This document shows, piece after piece, positions 35,627 through 43,937 of a stretch of DNA of 64,000 nucleotides (position 1 is its first letter; each line of letters begins with the position of its first letter). The DNA is from Shewanella benthica (GTDB taxonomy: Bacteria; Pseudomonadota; Gammaproteobacteria; Enterobacterales; Shewanellaceae): assembly GCA_023284085.1 (NCBI GenBank), contig JAKVHY010000015.1:62001-126000 (forward strand). Reading direction: 5' to 3'. The notes under the pieces are model-generated. The model did not search any database, was not told where the DNA came from, and saw only the letters and a list, made by a program, of their open reading frames with translations. The position numbers and the translations under genes are program-made.

Positions 35627-37561
35627 TTATCGCGAGTTAAGTTTGTTACCGTAACAGCTCGCCTGAGGTAAAGGGGTGTCCTCTGTTATTTTTAATTCGC
35701 CAAAGCGTGCTGATATTTGCTGGTAGAGCTCAGGGTATTTGAGCCGTAGCAGTGCTAATGCTCTTTTATGGTAGTCGTGTACAGGTGGCGAGAGTTGCAT
35801 CAATACCTCAAGGTAATCCAATACTTTATTTGGGTTGAAGTAATAGCTTGAATCTATTACTAAGTATAAAGGATCTGTGCCGATAGGGTTATCATGATAG
35901 TCACTCCTTTGGCTGACTAAATAACTGAGTAAATCTAACTTACGTCTCTCGATGCTAAGATAAATAAGCGTTTTTCCTGTGTAATCCCTTCCTGTAATGT
36001 CGAGTCCATTGATGTGTAACTCTTCGAAATAAGTTGAGTTATTTCCTCCAAACATCATCAGTAACGTAAAATCTATCTGCTCCTGCCTAAGTTGACTACT
36101 TTGCAAAGCTTGATAATAACTGGCATCCCATGGGAGGATTTGATAGAAAAACCAGCGCAGCTGTGCTTCTGTTAAATTAGCAGCTTCAATTGTTTTTATT
36201 GCTTCGACAATTTTATTGTTACGGAGCTGCTCATCAAAAACCTTGGATTCTAGTTCTTTATTTCTCGGATGGGAAAGTGGGAGAGCCATTTCTTGGCGGG
36301 TCATAAAACATTGTGCTAATACTGGATCGATATTGTGAAGGTTGATCGCATTCACTACTCTATTCTCATTTTCTAGCTGAGCTATATAATAGTTAAGCGT
36401 TTTTGGTTGCCATTTTTTATCGATTTTCGAAATTCTAGCTTGGCAGGAAAGTAATTGTTCTGGTGAAGCCTCTTTCTCAAGTAACAGATCTCGCTCTTGC
36501 CTGAGTCTAACGATCAGTTTTGCATCGGGGTCGAAAGGTAACCTTTTTCTCGCTTGTATTTGAGTGAGGTCTAGCTGATAGTGCGCCGATAGTGAGGCGA
36601 GTTGTTCTTCAGTAAAATGATAATAGTTTCGCGGGAAGGAGCCTGATACTGATTGATCTGTTTGTGTATCGAAGAAGGCGGGTGCATTTAGGCCTTGTAG
36701 TTGTTCAATAATATTAATCTGACTGATAACTGCACCATCCTCAATGCCTTTTCCTAGGACATAGCTCAGCTTGGCTAAAGCATGCTCCATAGTTGAGCCA
36801 AGATAAGCATCGTTAGACGTAGTACTGTGTTGTTGTAAAAGCTGGCTGACAACACGATCCCGCCCCTCAAAAGCAGCGACATCAATCAATAGAAGCTGTT
36901 CTCCACCCATAGTCCCATAGCCAAGCAGTTGGCTAATATCATCTAATTTGTTTATGGCTTCAGTTAAGACTTGTTGAGAGAGCTCTTCCTGTTCGACTAA
37001 CCAAGCGACATCATCAATGCTTAATTCTGTCGTTTTAATAAGTTGTAATGCTGCTTTTTCGGTTAAATCGGCAATGCTTTCTAATGCTGGTTTGGGGACC
37101 GCTACTGTAACTATAAAATCTTCAGGCAGGTCAGGGATTTCGTTTTTTAATAATTTATTTATCTTTAAATTATTTAGGCTCAGTTCTGATTGTTTCTTTA
37201 ATTGTTCGGCGCGCCAGCTGGCGGCAAAATTCGAGTTTGAGAAGTGATCGATTGCCGATGTGATGTCATCAATCGAGTATCCGTCATTGAGGTATTTACT
37301 CCAGTCTTGGGAACGACCAAAATTATTCGATTTAACACGGCTATTCTCAATGAGTTGCTTGCACTGCTGATAATCGGTGACGGATAGGCTGGGAGCATGA
37401 GTATCCATCTCTTCTGATGCATTAACTGTGTTGGCCACAGTATCAATATCGCTCACACTAGGCTGAGCCGGCACTTTTTGAGGGGTAGGCCATAAAAAGT
37501 AAAATACAATAGTCACAATTATGGTGACCATTGTGATGAGCTGGGTACGTTTTTCTTTCAC
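35627..37561 (-). CDS. Large membrane-anchored protein of unknown function, ankyrin-like C-terminal part
   Basis: 644 residues. Short basic N-terminus and one membrane helix (about 8-25, TMVTIIVTIVFYFLWP), then a long soluble, mostly helical region. Around residues 535-600 DITGRDYTGKTLIYLSIER, followed by DLLSYLVSQ and PLYLVIDSS, looks like two degenerate ankyrin-type repeats, and DEAALLLIDVAAFEG-like helices occur earlier. Composition is poorer in G+C and richer in Asn, Gln and Ser than neighbours, a sign of fast evolution or transfer. Not recognised. Probably periplasmic and N-terminally anchored. Confidence 0.65.
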   Translation of the reverse strand: MKEKRTQLITMVTIIVTIVFYFLWPTPQKVPAQPSVSDIDTVANTVNASEEMDTHAPSLSVTDYQQCKQLIENSRVKSNNFGRSQDWSKYLNDGYSIDDITSAIDHFSNSNFAASWRAEQLKKQSELSLNNLKINKLLKNEIPDLPEDFIVTVAVPKPALESIADLTEKAALQLIKTTELSIDDVAWLVEQEELSQQVLTEAINKLDDISQLLGYGTMGGEQLLLIDVAAFEGRDRVVSQLLQQHSTTSNDAYLGSTMEHALAKLSYVLGKGIEDGAVISQINIIEQLQGLNAPAFFDTQTDQSVSGSFPRNYYHFTEEQLASLSAHYQLDLTQIQARKRLPFDPDAKLIVRLRQERDLLLEKEASPEQLLSCQARISKIDKKWQPKTLNYYIAQLENENRVVNAINLHNIDPVLAQCFMTRQEMALPLSHPRNKELESKVFDEQLRNNKIVEAIKTIEAANLTEAQLRWFFYQILPWDASYYQALQSSQLRQEQIDFTLLMMFGGNNSTYFEELHINGLDITGRDYTGKTLIYLSIERRKLDLLSYLVSQRSDYHDNPIGTDPLYLVIDSSYYFNPNKVLDYLEVLMQLSPPVHDYHKRALALLRLKYPELYQQISARFGELKITEDTPLPQASCYGNKLNSR

Positions 37562-37744
37562 TTAGTTTCTTCCCTAAAGCTGAGTAAAATTAATTGAGGT
37601 ATTATCTCTTGTTAGTCATTGATAAGAGAGTGATAGCTGACCTGTATCAGCTATCACTATGAGTTTACAGACTTTAATAATCATGTGGAAATATTTTCAC
37701 AGCTCATAATTACACTTGATATCCTTAGCCCTATAAAGCTAGGC

Positions 37745-39103
37745 CTATGTATTAAATAGCTGCACTATGATCAAAATGATCAGTAGAGGGCAGACAAACT
37801 TCACATAGATAGGCCATAGACGCCAGAATAGGCTGTTGCTATCAACTCCCTCTTGAGCCTGGATCTCTTTTAGTAGGTCGTTGCGTTGCCATACCCAGCC
37901 TAAATAGATGGCGATACCCAGGGCGATGAGTGGTTGAGCCCTCTCTGTGGTTAGGGTGATCATAAAGCTAAATAACAGCTCAAAATTCCACACTAGGCTC
38001 AATGATAACACCATGATTAAGGCGCCAATTAAGTAGGTGGCCTTGTTGCGGCCGATCTCTTGTTTCTCCATCAGGTAGCTGGTGGGCACCTCCACGATAG
38101 AGATGGCCGATGTCAGACCTGCGATAGTCATCAACATGAAGAATACGAAGGCTAGCAGGTATTGCAGGTTGCCACCTAAAGTATCGAATAACGCAGGTAG
38201 TACGGTGAAGACTAAGGTATCAGAATTAAGTAGGCTGCCATCTGCGGCGAAAATCTGTACGCCGTTATGCTGCGCCACATACATGGCGGGAATGATCATC
38301 AGCGCGGCTAAGAAGGCCACACTTGTGTCCATTAGGGTGACATAGGCGGTGAGCTTAGCTATGTTCTCTTTTTTATTCAGGTAAGCGCCATAGACCATCA
38401 TGGCACCAGTACCTATGGTCAATGAGAAGAAGGTCTGTCCCAGAGCTCCGACGAGCACGTCGCCATCCCAGATTTGTGAAAAGTCAGGGACGAGTAGTAC
38501 CTCTAGCCCTGTCATGGCGCCGGGTAGAGTCAGTATGTAGACAACGCCTAAGACTAAGATGCCTAGCAGCAGAGGCATTAAACGTTTAGACCAGCGCTCG
38601 ATCCCCTGTTGTACTCCCTGACGTATCACGTAGATCACCATCAAGATGAAGATGGCAGTAAACACTAAGTTGCGCGATAGTGAGAAATCCATTAACCAGG
38701 CGGAGGCCTGTGAGAACCCGAATATCTCCGCTATTGGGGCTAGAGCGAAGCTGACAAACCAGCCGGATAATATGGTGTAGAAGGTACAGATAAGGGTTGC
38801 GGTAACGATAGAGGTGAAGCCAATCAGCTTACCTATGGAGCGGCTTATCGGGCCCGTTCCTATCTTGCCCATGGCGTCGGCGGGATTAGTCTGGCCATGA
38901 CGGCCAATCATCAACTCGGCGACGAGCATGGGATAACCTAAGATGATAATAAGCACCAGATAGACTAAGAGAAATGCGCCTCCCCCATGGGTTGCGGCTT
39001 GTGTCGGAAAGCCCCAGATATTACCGACACCAACGGCGGAGCCTGCGGCGGCCATGATGAAGCCTAGTCTTGAGCTGAAATGCTTGTTGTCTGTGGAACT
39101 CAT
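37745..39103 (-). CDS. Sodium-dependent amino acid-type transporter (NSS/SNF family)
   Basis: 452 residues, 11-12 membrane helices. The first helix region carries the family hallmark RLGFIMAAAGSAVGVGNIWG followed by FPTQAATHGGGAFLLVYL, which holds the Na+ and substrate ligands in LeuT. SLTIGTGAMMVYGAYL corresponds to the TM6 unwound region. Imports an amino acid or related compound with Na+; substrate unknown. Likely under control of the adjacent Lrp-family gene 254 bases upstream on the same strand. Confidence 0.93.
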   Translation of the reverse strand: MSSTDNKHFSSRLGFIMAAAGSAVGVGNIWGFPTQAATHGGGAFLLVYLVLIIILGYPMLVAELMIGRHGQTNPADAMGKIGTGPISRSIGKLIGFTSIVTATLICTFYTILSGWFVSFALAPIAEIFGFSQASAWLMDFSLSRNLVFTAIFILMVIYVIRQGVQQGIERWSKRLMPLLLGILVLGVVYILTLPGAMTGLEVLLVPDFSQIWDGDVLVGALGQTFFSLTIGTGAMMVYGAYLNKKENIAKLTAYVTLMDTSVAFLAALMIIPAMYVAQHNGVQIFAADGSLLNSDTLVFTVLPALFDTLGGNLQYLLAFVFFMLMTIAGLTSAISIVEVPTSYLMEKQEIGRNKATYLIGALIMVLSLSLVWNFELLFSFMITLTTERAQPLIALGIAIYLGWVWQRNDLLKEIQAQEGVDSNSLFWRLWPIYVKFVCPLLIILIIVQLFNT

Positions 39104-39290
39104 GCTTATCTCTCACTTTTTGATGAGGACGCATCATAGTCTTTTATTTTAGCTGGTCAATGGCGGTTTATATCAATAAGTTTAGTATTTTGGATTGTAT
39201 ATCCTGACAATGTTTCAATACTTGGTGATTCCATTCGCTTTAGTGGGTTTTTGTGAAATAATATTGCTATGAGCTTGTTTGTGCCGTGAG

Positions 39291-39311
39291 ATACGCAAGA
39301 ATATTGCGTAT
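39291..39311. promoter_or_regulatory. Palindrome upstream of the NSS transporter
   Basis: ATACGCAA-gaata-TTGCGTAT, perfect 8-bp arms, 188 bases before the transporter start and 46 bases after the lrp-type gene. Size and symmetry suit an Lrp/AsnC operator. It lacks a U tract, so it is less likely a terminator. Confidence 0.4.
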
Positions 39312-39357
39312 TCAACTTTATGCATTTTTGCGATCGACAAGCGACAAATTAGGCGAT

Positions 39358-39837
39358 TTACGCCTTTGGCAGAGGAATGCTGGTTTGGCTTTTCACTTGC
39401 TTCAATACGAAGCTGGAATGGACTCCGGCTATATGAGGATGTGTGGTGAGTTTATCCAGTAAGAAGAGTTTGAACTGGTTCATGTCCTTTACTAATACTT
39501 TTAGCTGATAATCGGCATCGCTACCTGTGAGTAGGCAGCATTCCTGCACCTCGTCATAGCTGCTTACCTTGGCCTCAAAAGACTCTAGAATTTCTTTCGC
39601 GTGTTTCTCTAGTCGTACCTGCACATAAGCCGTGAGTGACAAGTTAAAATGTTCGGCAGAGAGTATGGTGGCATAACCTGAGATAAATCCGGATTCCTCC
39701 AAGGCTTTCACTCTGCGGGAGCAGGGGGAGGGCGACAAGCCTACGCTTTCGGCCAGTTCCTGATTGGATAGTCGCCCTTTGCTCTGTAGCAGGCGTAAGA
39801 TATCCAGATCAATTTTGTCGAGTTGCAGTTCTGCCAT
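39358..39837 (-). CDS. Lrp/AsnC-family transcriptional regulator
   Basis: 159 residues from the ATG at 39837 (MAELQLDKIDLDILRLLQSK). Winged HTH about residues 8-60 (LSNQELAESVGLSPSPCSRR) and a C-terminal RAM ligand-binding domain (about 70-150: YVQVRLEKHAKEIL, ECCLLTGSDADYQLKVLV). This is the local-regulator type. Its start codon, first seven codons and 42 bases of leader are present three times in tandem (39816-40007), so two further copies of ATGGCAGAA lie upstream. The longer in-frame reading from 39912 begins inside the repeat and is not the start. Confidence 0.92.
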   Translation of the reverse strand: MAELQLDKIDLDILRLLQSKGRLSNQELAESVGLSPSPCSRRVKALEESGFISGYATILSAEHFNLSLTAYVQVRLEKHAKEILESFEAKVSSYDEVQECCLLTGSDADYQLKVLVKDMNQFKLFLLDKLTTHPHIAGVHSSFVLKQVKSQTSIPLPKA

Positions 39838-40007
39838 AGGGAGCTCATTGGTGTTTAGGAAAGATATCAATCCAGATGTTGTCGAGTTGCAATTCTGCCA
39901 TAGGAAGCTCATTGGTGTCTAAGTAAGATATCAATTCAAATGCTGTCGAGTTGCAGTTCTGCCATAGGGAGCTCATTGGTGTTTAGGAAAGATATCAATC
40001 CAGATGT
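39816..40007 (-). repeat. 64-bp tandem triplication of the lrp start region, creating two upstream ORFs
   Basis: Three copies at 39816-39879, 39880-39943 and 39944-40007; copies 1 and 3 are nearly identical, copy 2 has several substitutions. Each carries the leader, ATG and codons for MAELQLD. Because 64 is not a multiple of three, the upstream starts run out of frame: 39936-39965 reads MAELQLDSI then stop (9 codons), and 39845-39901 reads MAELQLDNIWIDIFPKHQ then stop (18 codons). The latter stop is 7 bases before the real ATG. Both could act as translated upstream ORFs if the promoter lies above 40007. Confidence 0.92.
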
Positions 40008-40080
40008 TTGCCGCTCATGATATCTCATTCTATCAAGCTAGGGTTAGCCAAAGAGAGCGATGAACACTTTGGCATGATGA

Positions 40081-40887
40081 CTATTGATTTTCTTTTCTCT
40101 TCTGCGGCACTCGCCTGTTTGAAATCGACCAGATAAAAAGAAATACCTTGTGAATAACCAATAGACTGAGAAGTCCGATGATTCCGCCGAGTAGAGTAGA
40201 GGCGAGTACATCTTGGCTCCAGTGCATTCCCAGTAGCATTCGACTGAACCCCATGGCAATGCTCCAGAAAAAGAGCAAACCAGGTATCCATATATTACCT
40301 GCTATCAGGAGGTAATAGCTGGCAACCATGGTCAAGGTGATAGCAAATAATGTGTGCCCCGATGGAAAGGAAAATCCTATCTCGTGTTGCCAATGTTGCT
40401 TAACTAATGGCGCTAAGGTGATTTCTGTGTTGGCGTGTTCAATCTGATTGACTGCCGTCATCATTTTCTCTTTACGCTCAGCTTTAGAAAGAGTGTAAAA
40501 GCTATCGGTATTAAGTAGGTAATGTTGATCTAGCCAGACCGCATTAGGGCGGGCTTCGTTGAAGAAAGGCTTAAGGAAATGGTTGATTCCGAGTGTGGTA
40601 CACATACTCAGTGAGATAGCGAGAAACAGACTAAAAAATCTTGAACGTTCCAGTCTCCGATAGCTAAGGAGTAATACTAATAGCACGGTCGCTACGCCAT
40701 AGGGAGCCGTTCCGGTCGAAGTGATCCAAAATAGTGTTTCGGCGGCTGTGGAATCGAGAGACAACCAGGGAAATAGCGATGCGTCAGAGACAAACAGTAT
40801 GCCGGGTATGATAAGTAGAATTAACCAGCCAAGCATAATAGGCAATAGCACGGCAGACTTAAAGGAGAATGGACGCTTCAATGGCAT
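40081..40887 (-). CDS. pgpB: PAP2-family phosphatase, PgpB-like
   Basis: 268 residues, six membrane helices. The three PAP2 motifs are present: K...ARP in LKPFFNEARPNAVWLDQHY, GFSFPSGHT, and SRMLLGMHWSQDV. The long periplasmic insert between motifs 1 and 2 (DSFYTLSKAERKEKM, LVKQHWQHEIG) is as in E. coli PgpB, which dephosphorylates phosphatidylglycerol phosphate and undecaprenyl diphosphate. Monocistronic. Confidence 0.88.
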   Translation of the reverse strand: MPLKRPFSFKSAVLLPIMLGWLILLIIPGILFVSDASLFPWLSLDSTAAETLFWITSTGTAPYGVATVLLVLLLSYRRLERSRFFSLFLAISLSMCTTLGINHFLKPFFNEARPNAVWLDQHYLLNTDSFYTLSKAERKEKMMTAVNQIEHANTEITLAPLVKQHWQHEIGFSFPSGHTLFAITLTMVASYYLLIAGNIWIPGLLFFWSIAMGFSRMLLGMHWSQDVLASTLLGGIIGLLSLLVIHKVFLFIWSISNRRVPQKRKENQ

Positions 40888-40969
40888 GGCCTCATGTTAA
40901 AAGTGCGTAGGCTAACTTGCGCATTCGCGGCAAGCTAGCCCAGTGGGCAGAAATATCAATTAAATATTG

Positions 40970-42358
40970 TTAACTTGATGGGTCGACTCGGCTGGTTTCT
41001 TCGGGTTTATTTGAGTTCAAAGTCTCTTGTCCTGCCCCTCGAGTGACAAACATAAGGATCAACATGATGACCACTAAGAGCCCGGTTCCCATGAGCAGGG
41101 CATAATCTTCCAGCTTGAGGATGGAGTAGAGCACAGTATATAGGGCAATCAGCATGGCTGACATGATTCCACCGCGTTTGATACAGGATGTAGCACTTGC
41201 AACATAGGCCGAAACTGAAATGACCGGGACGCTGGCCGCTATGATGTAAGCCAGTGAAAAGGTTAAGTGCTCAGATAGAGACAGTAGCAAGAGATAAAAT
41301 AGTGTCATGGCACATCCCACCAGCAGATATTGAATCAGACTCAGACTGGTCTTCTGACCCAGTTCAAATATCAGTAATATGATGAAGCTGAGTACGATGA
41401 ACAGCAGGCCGTATTTCACCGAACGCTCAATTTTACCGTAGTGGGTGACAGGCTCGAACAGTACCGTATTGGCTTCTATCTCCCTCAAGTCGATCTCTTG
41501 ATTCTTGCTGAAAACTTGAGGAAAGTTACGGCTGAGATGGCTGATCTCCCAGTTGGCACTGAAGCCTTGCTTGGTGACTTCTCTATGTGCCGGAAGTATT
41601 CCCTTGAAACTGGGGTGGGGCCAATCGGCGCTGATCTTGATGCTGGTCTGCTCGCCCAGAGGGAGTGCGCTGATAGATTGTGAACCTCTTAGCTTCACGG
41701 CAAAGTTCAAGGTTAATTTCTTCTGCCCATCTTCTAGCTTAATGGGTTGGTGGAAGCCCCGTTCCAGTCCTATTTGGTTTGACAGGCCTGTGCCCGACAT
41801 TATGCTGGATTGCATGATTAACGCCCCTGTAGATTCACTTATCAGCTCAAAAGTCTCTATTTTATCTATGGCTTGATTGGCCGATATGCCGAAGACGATA
41901 CGGGCATTTTCGATATCGAACTTAGACATGTTTGGCACCTTGGCTGCTTCGACTTCAAAGTTCGCCGAGCCTGTGATGCGAGCATTGTAGACCAGAGACT
42001 GAAATATGCCTCTGGAACGAAAGTCATGGATGAGATCGATATTTAGCGCTAGCAGCTTAGGTAAAATCACCAGTTCATTTTGATAAGTGCTGGTAAATTT
42101 TCTCACCTTGCCTTCGTCATTGATCGTCTCTTGCACAACTTGATAGGTATAGGGCACGACCAGAACTGGCCCGGAGATCTGCTGTCGCTCCCCCCAAGAT
42201 TGACCTATTTCCTCCACCACTTGATGGTATAAATTCTCCCTTTCCCAAACCATATCCATCACTAATCCCAATGGGATGAGTGACAAAAGAGACAAGAGTG
42301 CAACCAGTAGTATTTTATGGGTAAGATTAGTTTTAGCCGAAGTTAAAAGATCTAACAT
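40970..42358 (-). CDS. creD: Inner membrane protein CreD
   Basis: 462 residues from the ATG at 42358 (MLDLLTSAKTNLTHK, GAGGGA site); the upstream ATG at 42406 has no site. One N-terminal membrane helix (LLVALLSLLSLIPLGLV), a large periplasmic domain starting ERENLYHQVVEEIGQSWG and GPVLVVPYT, and five to six C-terminal helices. CreD is linked to the CreBC regulon in enterics; no creBC here. Ends in a Ser/Pro/Glu-rich tail. Confidence 0.9.
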   Translation of the reverse strand: MLDLLTSAKTNLTHKILLVALLSLLSLIPLGLVMDMVWERENLYHQVVEEIGQSWGERQQISGPVLVVPYTYQVVQETINDEGKVRKFTSTYQNELVILPKLLALNIDLIHDFRSRGIFQSLVYNARITGSANFEVEAAKVPNMSKFDIENARIVFGISANQAIDKIETFELISESTGALIMQSSIMSGTGLSNQIGLERGFHQPIKLEDGQKKLTLNFAVKLRGSQSISALPLGEQTSIKISADWPHPSFKGILPAHREVTKQGFSANWEISHLSRNFPQVFSKNQEIDLREIEANTVLFEPVTHYGKIERSVKYGLLFIVLSFIILLIFELGQKTSLSLIQYLLVGCAMTLFYLLLLSLSEHLTFSLAYIIAASVPVISVSAYVASATSCIKRGGIMSAMLIALYTVLYSILKLEDYALLMGTGLLVVIMLILMFVTRGAGQETLNSNKPEETSRVDPSS

Positions 42359-42576
42359 GAAAAATCCCTCTAATGTGATAGGCGCCATTTGAACAAATTT
42401 CTTCATGGATATGGGGGCTAAGTTATGGTCAATGATGGCGAAAACAGGGCAATCTGGTGAAGAATTGAGGAGCTTATATTTATCGGTAATAGTGTTAGAT
42501 AGATAATTTATTCAGTTTAGATGAAATAGCGATTCCGATTTAAGGGTCTATTGCAGCATCTGAATTGGAGATTGAA

Positions 42577-43425
42577 ATGTTTGAGATTAAATCTATACCT
42601 GCGTTAGCCGTTGCACGCGTGTTATTGGGATTTTTCCTACTGACGACAGCAATGAATCGATTTACAGCCCTAGATGTCGGCTATTTGTCTAAACAACTCG
42701 CGGCCATAGACTTGCCTGATTTCCCTTGGCTATCGGCTTTGTTAGGCGTCATGCAGCTCATAGTGGTCGCTGCATTAATCTTTCCTAAGCATAAATTAAG
42801 TCATGCAGTCCTCTATCTCTATTCGCTAATGGCTTTGATACCTATGCTGATGTTATTCACCCACCCGGTTTGGCTCGATAGTCTGGGTGGTTTCCCGGCT
42901 ATCGGTGCCGGACAGGGATTGATTAAGTATCTGGCCATCGTCGGCGTCTGTGCTTTTATTGCCTCTCATTACGCCGGTCATCAAAAGTTAAATCGCTTCT
43001 CACTTAAGATTATCTGGGCCGGAGTGGTATTGGTGATGTTGTGGATTGGCGGCATGAAGTTTACTCAGTTCGAAGCCGATGGCATCGAGAGGTTGATGGC
43101 AACGAGCCCACTCTTCAGCTGGATTTACGATCTTTTTAGTGTACTTCATGGCTCATACTTTATCGGAGTGGTTGAGTTGCTTGCGGTCTTTGGTCTTATT
43201 ATCGGTGGTAAATATGCCTGGGCCAGGACATTGGGCTTAGCGGTTGCGGCATTAACTTTCATGGCGACACAGACCTTTATCATCAGCTTACCCGCCTATG
43301 AGATGAGCCAAGGTTTTCCTCTATTGGCCGGGAGTGGTCAGTTTATCGTGAAGGACCTGGTCTTGCTGGCAGGATGTATATTGCTGTTCGTCAATAATAA
43401 ACCTGAAGCCAAACAGTTGAGTTAA
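42577..43425 (+). CDS. DUF417/YkgB (RclC)-like membrane protein with N-terminal DoxX-like half
   Basis: 282 residues from the ATG at 42577 (GGAG 8 bases upstream). Two four-helix halves. The first (about 10-125: VARVLLGFFLLTTAMNRFTA) resembles DoxX/MauE. The second (about 140-275) has the DUF417 pattern GGMKFTQFEADGIERLMATSPLFSW split over helix and loop. E. coli YkgB/RclC covers only the second kind and is near 200 residues, so this looks like a fusion or an extended form. Inner membrane. Function unknown. Confidence 0.72.
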   Translation: MFEIKSIPALAVARVLLGFFLLTTAMNRFTALDVGYLSKQLAAIDLPDFPWLSALLGVMQLIVVAALIFPKHKLSHAVLYLYSLMALIPMLMLFTHPVWLDSLGGFPAIGAGQGLIKYLAIVGVCAFIASHYAGHQKLNRFSLKIIWAGVVLVMLWIGGMKFTQFEADGIERLMATSPLFSWIYDLFSVLHGSYFIGVVELLAVFGLIIGGKYAWARTLGLAVAALTFMATQTFIISLPAYEMSQGFPLLAGSGQFIVKDLVLLAGCILLFVNNKPEAKQLS

Positions 43426-43435
43426 AAGTCAGGCA

Positions 43436-43460
43436 ATAAAAAGAGCGCTTAGGCGCTCTT
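43436..43460. terminator. Bidirectional terminator
   Basis: AAGAGCGC-ttag-GCGCTCTT with AATAAA on the left (TTTATT for the minus strand). Between converging genes. Confidence 0.8.
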
Positions 43461-43501
43461 GATTTGTGTCATGTCTTATATCGATTGATATAAGGTTAAA
43501 C

Positions 43502-43762
43502 TTATTCGCTGTCACTCTGGTTGAGTCGCTTTTCCAGTGCGTTGACCTGGGCCTGTAAGGCTTCGAGCTTTTCACGGGTCTTGAGTAAAACATGCTGCTG
43601 CACTTCAAACTCTTCATGGGACACTACATCCAACTTCATCAATTGGTTTTGTAGGATCTGTTTACTCTTATCTTCAAATTCACCGGCGAATTGCTTCAGA
43701 CCGCTTGGCAGGCTTTCGGCTAATTGCTTAGCAACTTCTTCAATTTTCTTTGGATTTATCAT
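43502..43762 (-). CDS. ubiK: Ubiquinone biosynthesis accessory factor UbiK
   Basis: 86 residues. Starts MINPKKIEEVAKQLAESLP, with an amphipathic helix followed by coiled coil (EEFEVQQHVLLKTREKLEAL, QAQVNALEKRL), the BMFP/YqiC family. UbiK assists the Ubi complex (with UbiJ) in aerobic ubiquinone synthesis and fuses membranes in vitro. Monocistronic, convergent with the DUF417 gene. Confidence 0.9.
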   Translation of the reverse strand: MINPKKIEEVAKQLAESLPSGLKQFAGEFEDKSKQILQNQLMKLDVVSHEEFEVQQHVLLKTREKLEALQAQVNALEKRLNQSDSE

Positions 43763-43850
43763 TATCTATGGTCCGCCGTTGGCTAATGCTATAAATACGA
43801 GTGCTTTTAATATTAGCTGGATTGTACCTGAGCATACTCGCTATTGGAAA

Positions 43851-43882
43851 ATAAAAAGGCCTGAATTAACTATTCAGGCCTT
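43851..43882 (-). terminator. Terminator of the tetR-MFP-RND operon
   Basis: Read on the minus strand: AAGGCCTGAAT-agtta-ATTCAGGCCTT followed by TTTATT; 11-bp perfect stem. Confidence 0.88.
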
Positions 43883-43887
43883 AGTGT

Positions 43888-43925
43888 TTTAAAACTTAAA
43901 ACTTAAAACTTAAAACTTAAAACTT
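43888..43925. repeat. Heptamer microsatellite (TAAAACT)n
   Basis: Five contiguous copies of the 7-mer TTAAAAC/TAAAACT between the RND stop and its terminator, followed by CTAG-containing sequence (GCCTAGAACCTAAGC). A slippage-prone tract in the 3' UTR. Confidence 0.9.
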
Positions 43926-43937
43926 AGAGCCTAGAAC

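Noticed and set aside
39838..39912. Longer N-terminus for the Lrp-family protein (start at 39912)
   Set aside because: It starts inside a duplicated unit and reads an antisense-free but family-unlike extension; the ATG at 39837 matches the family start.
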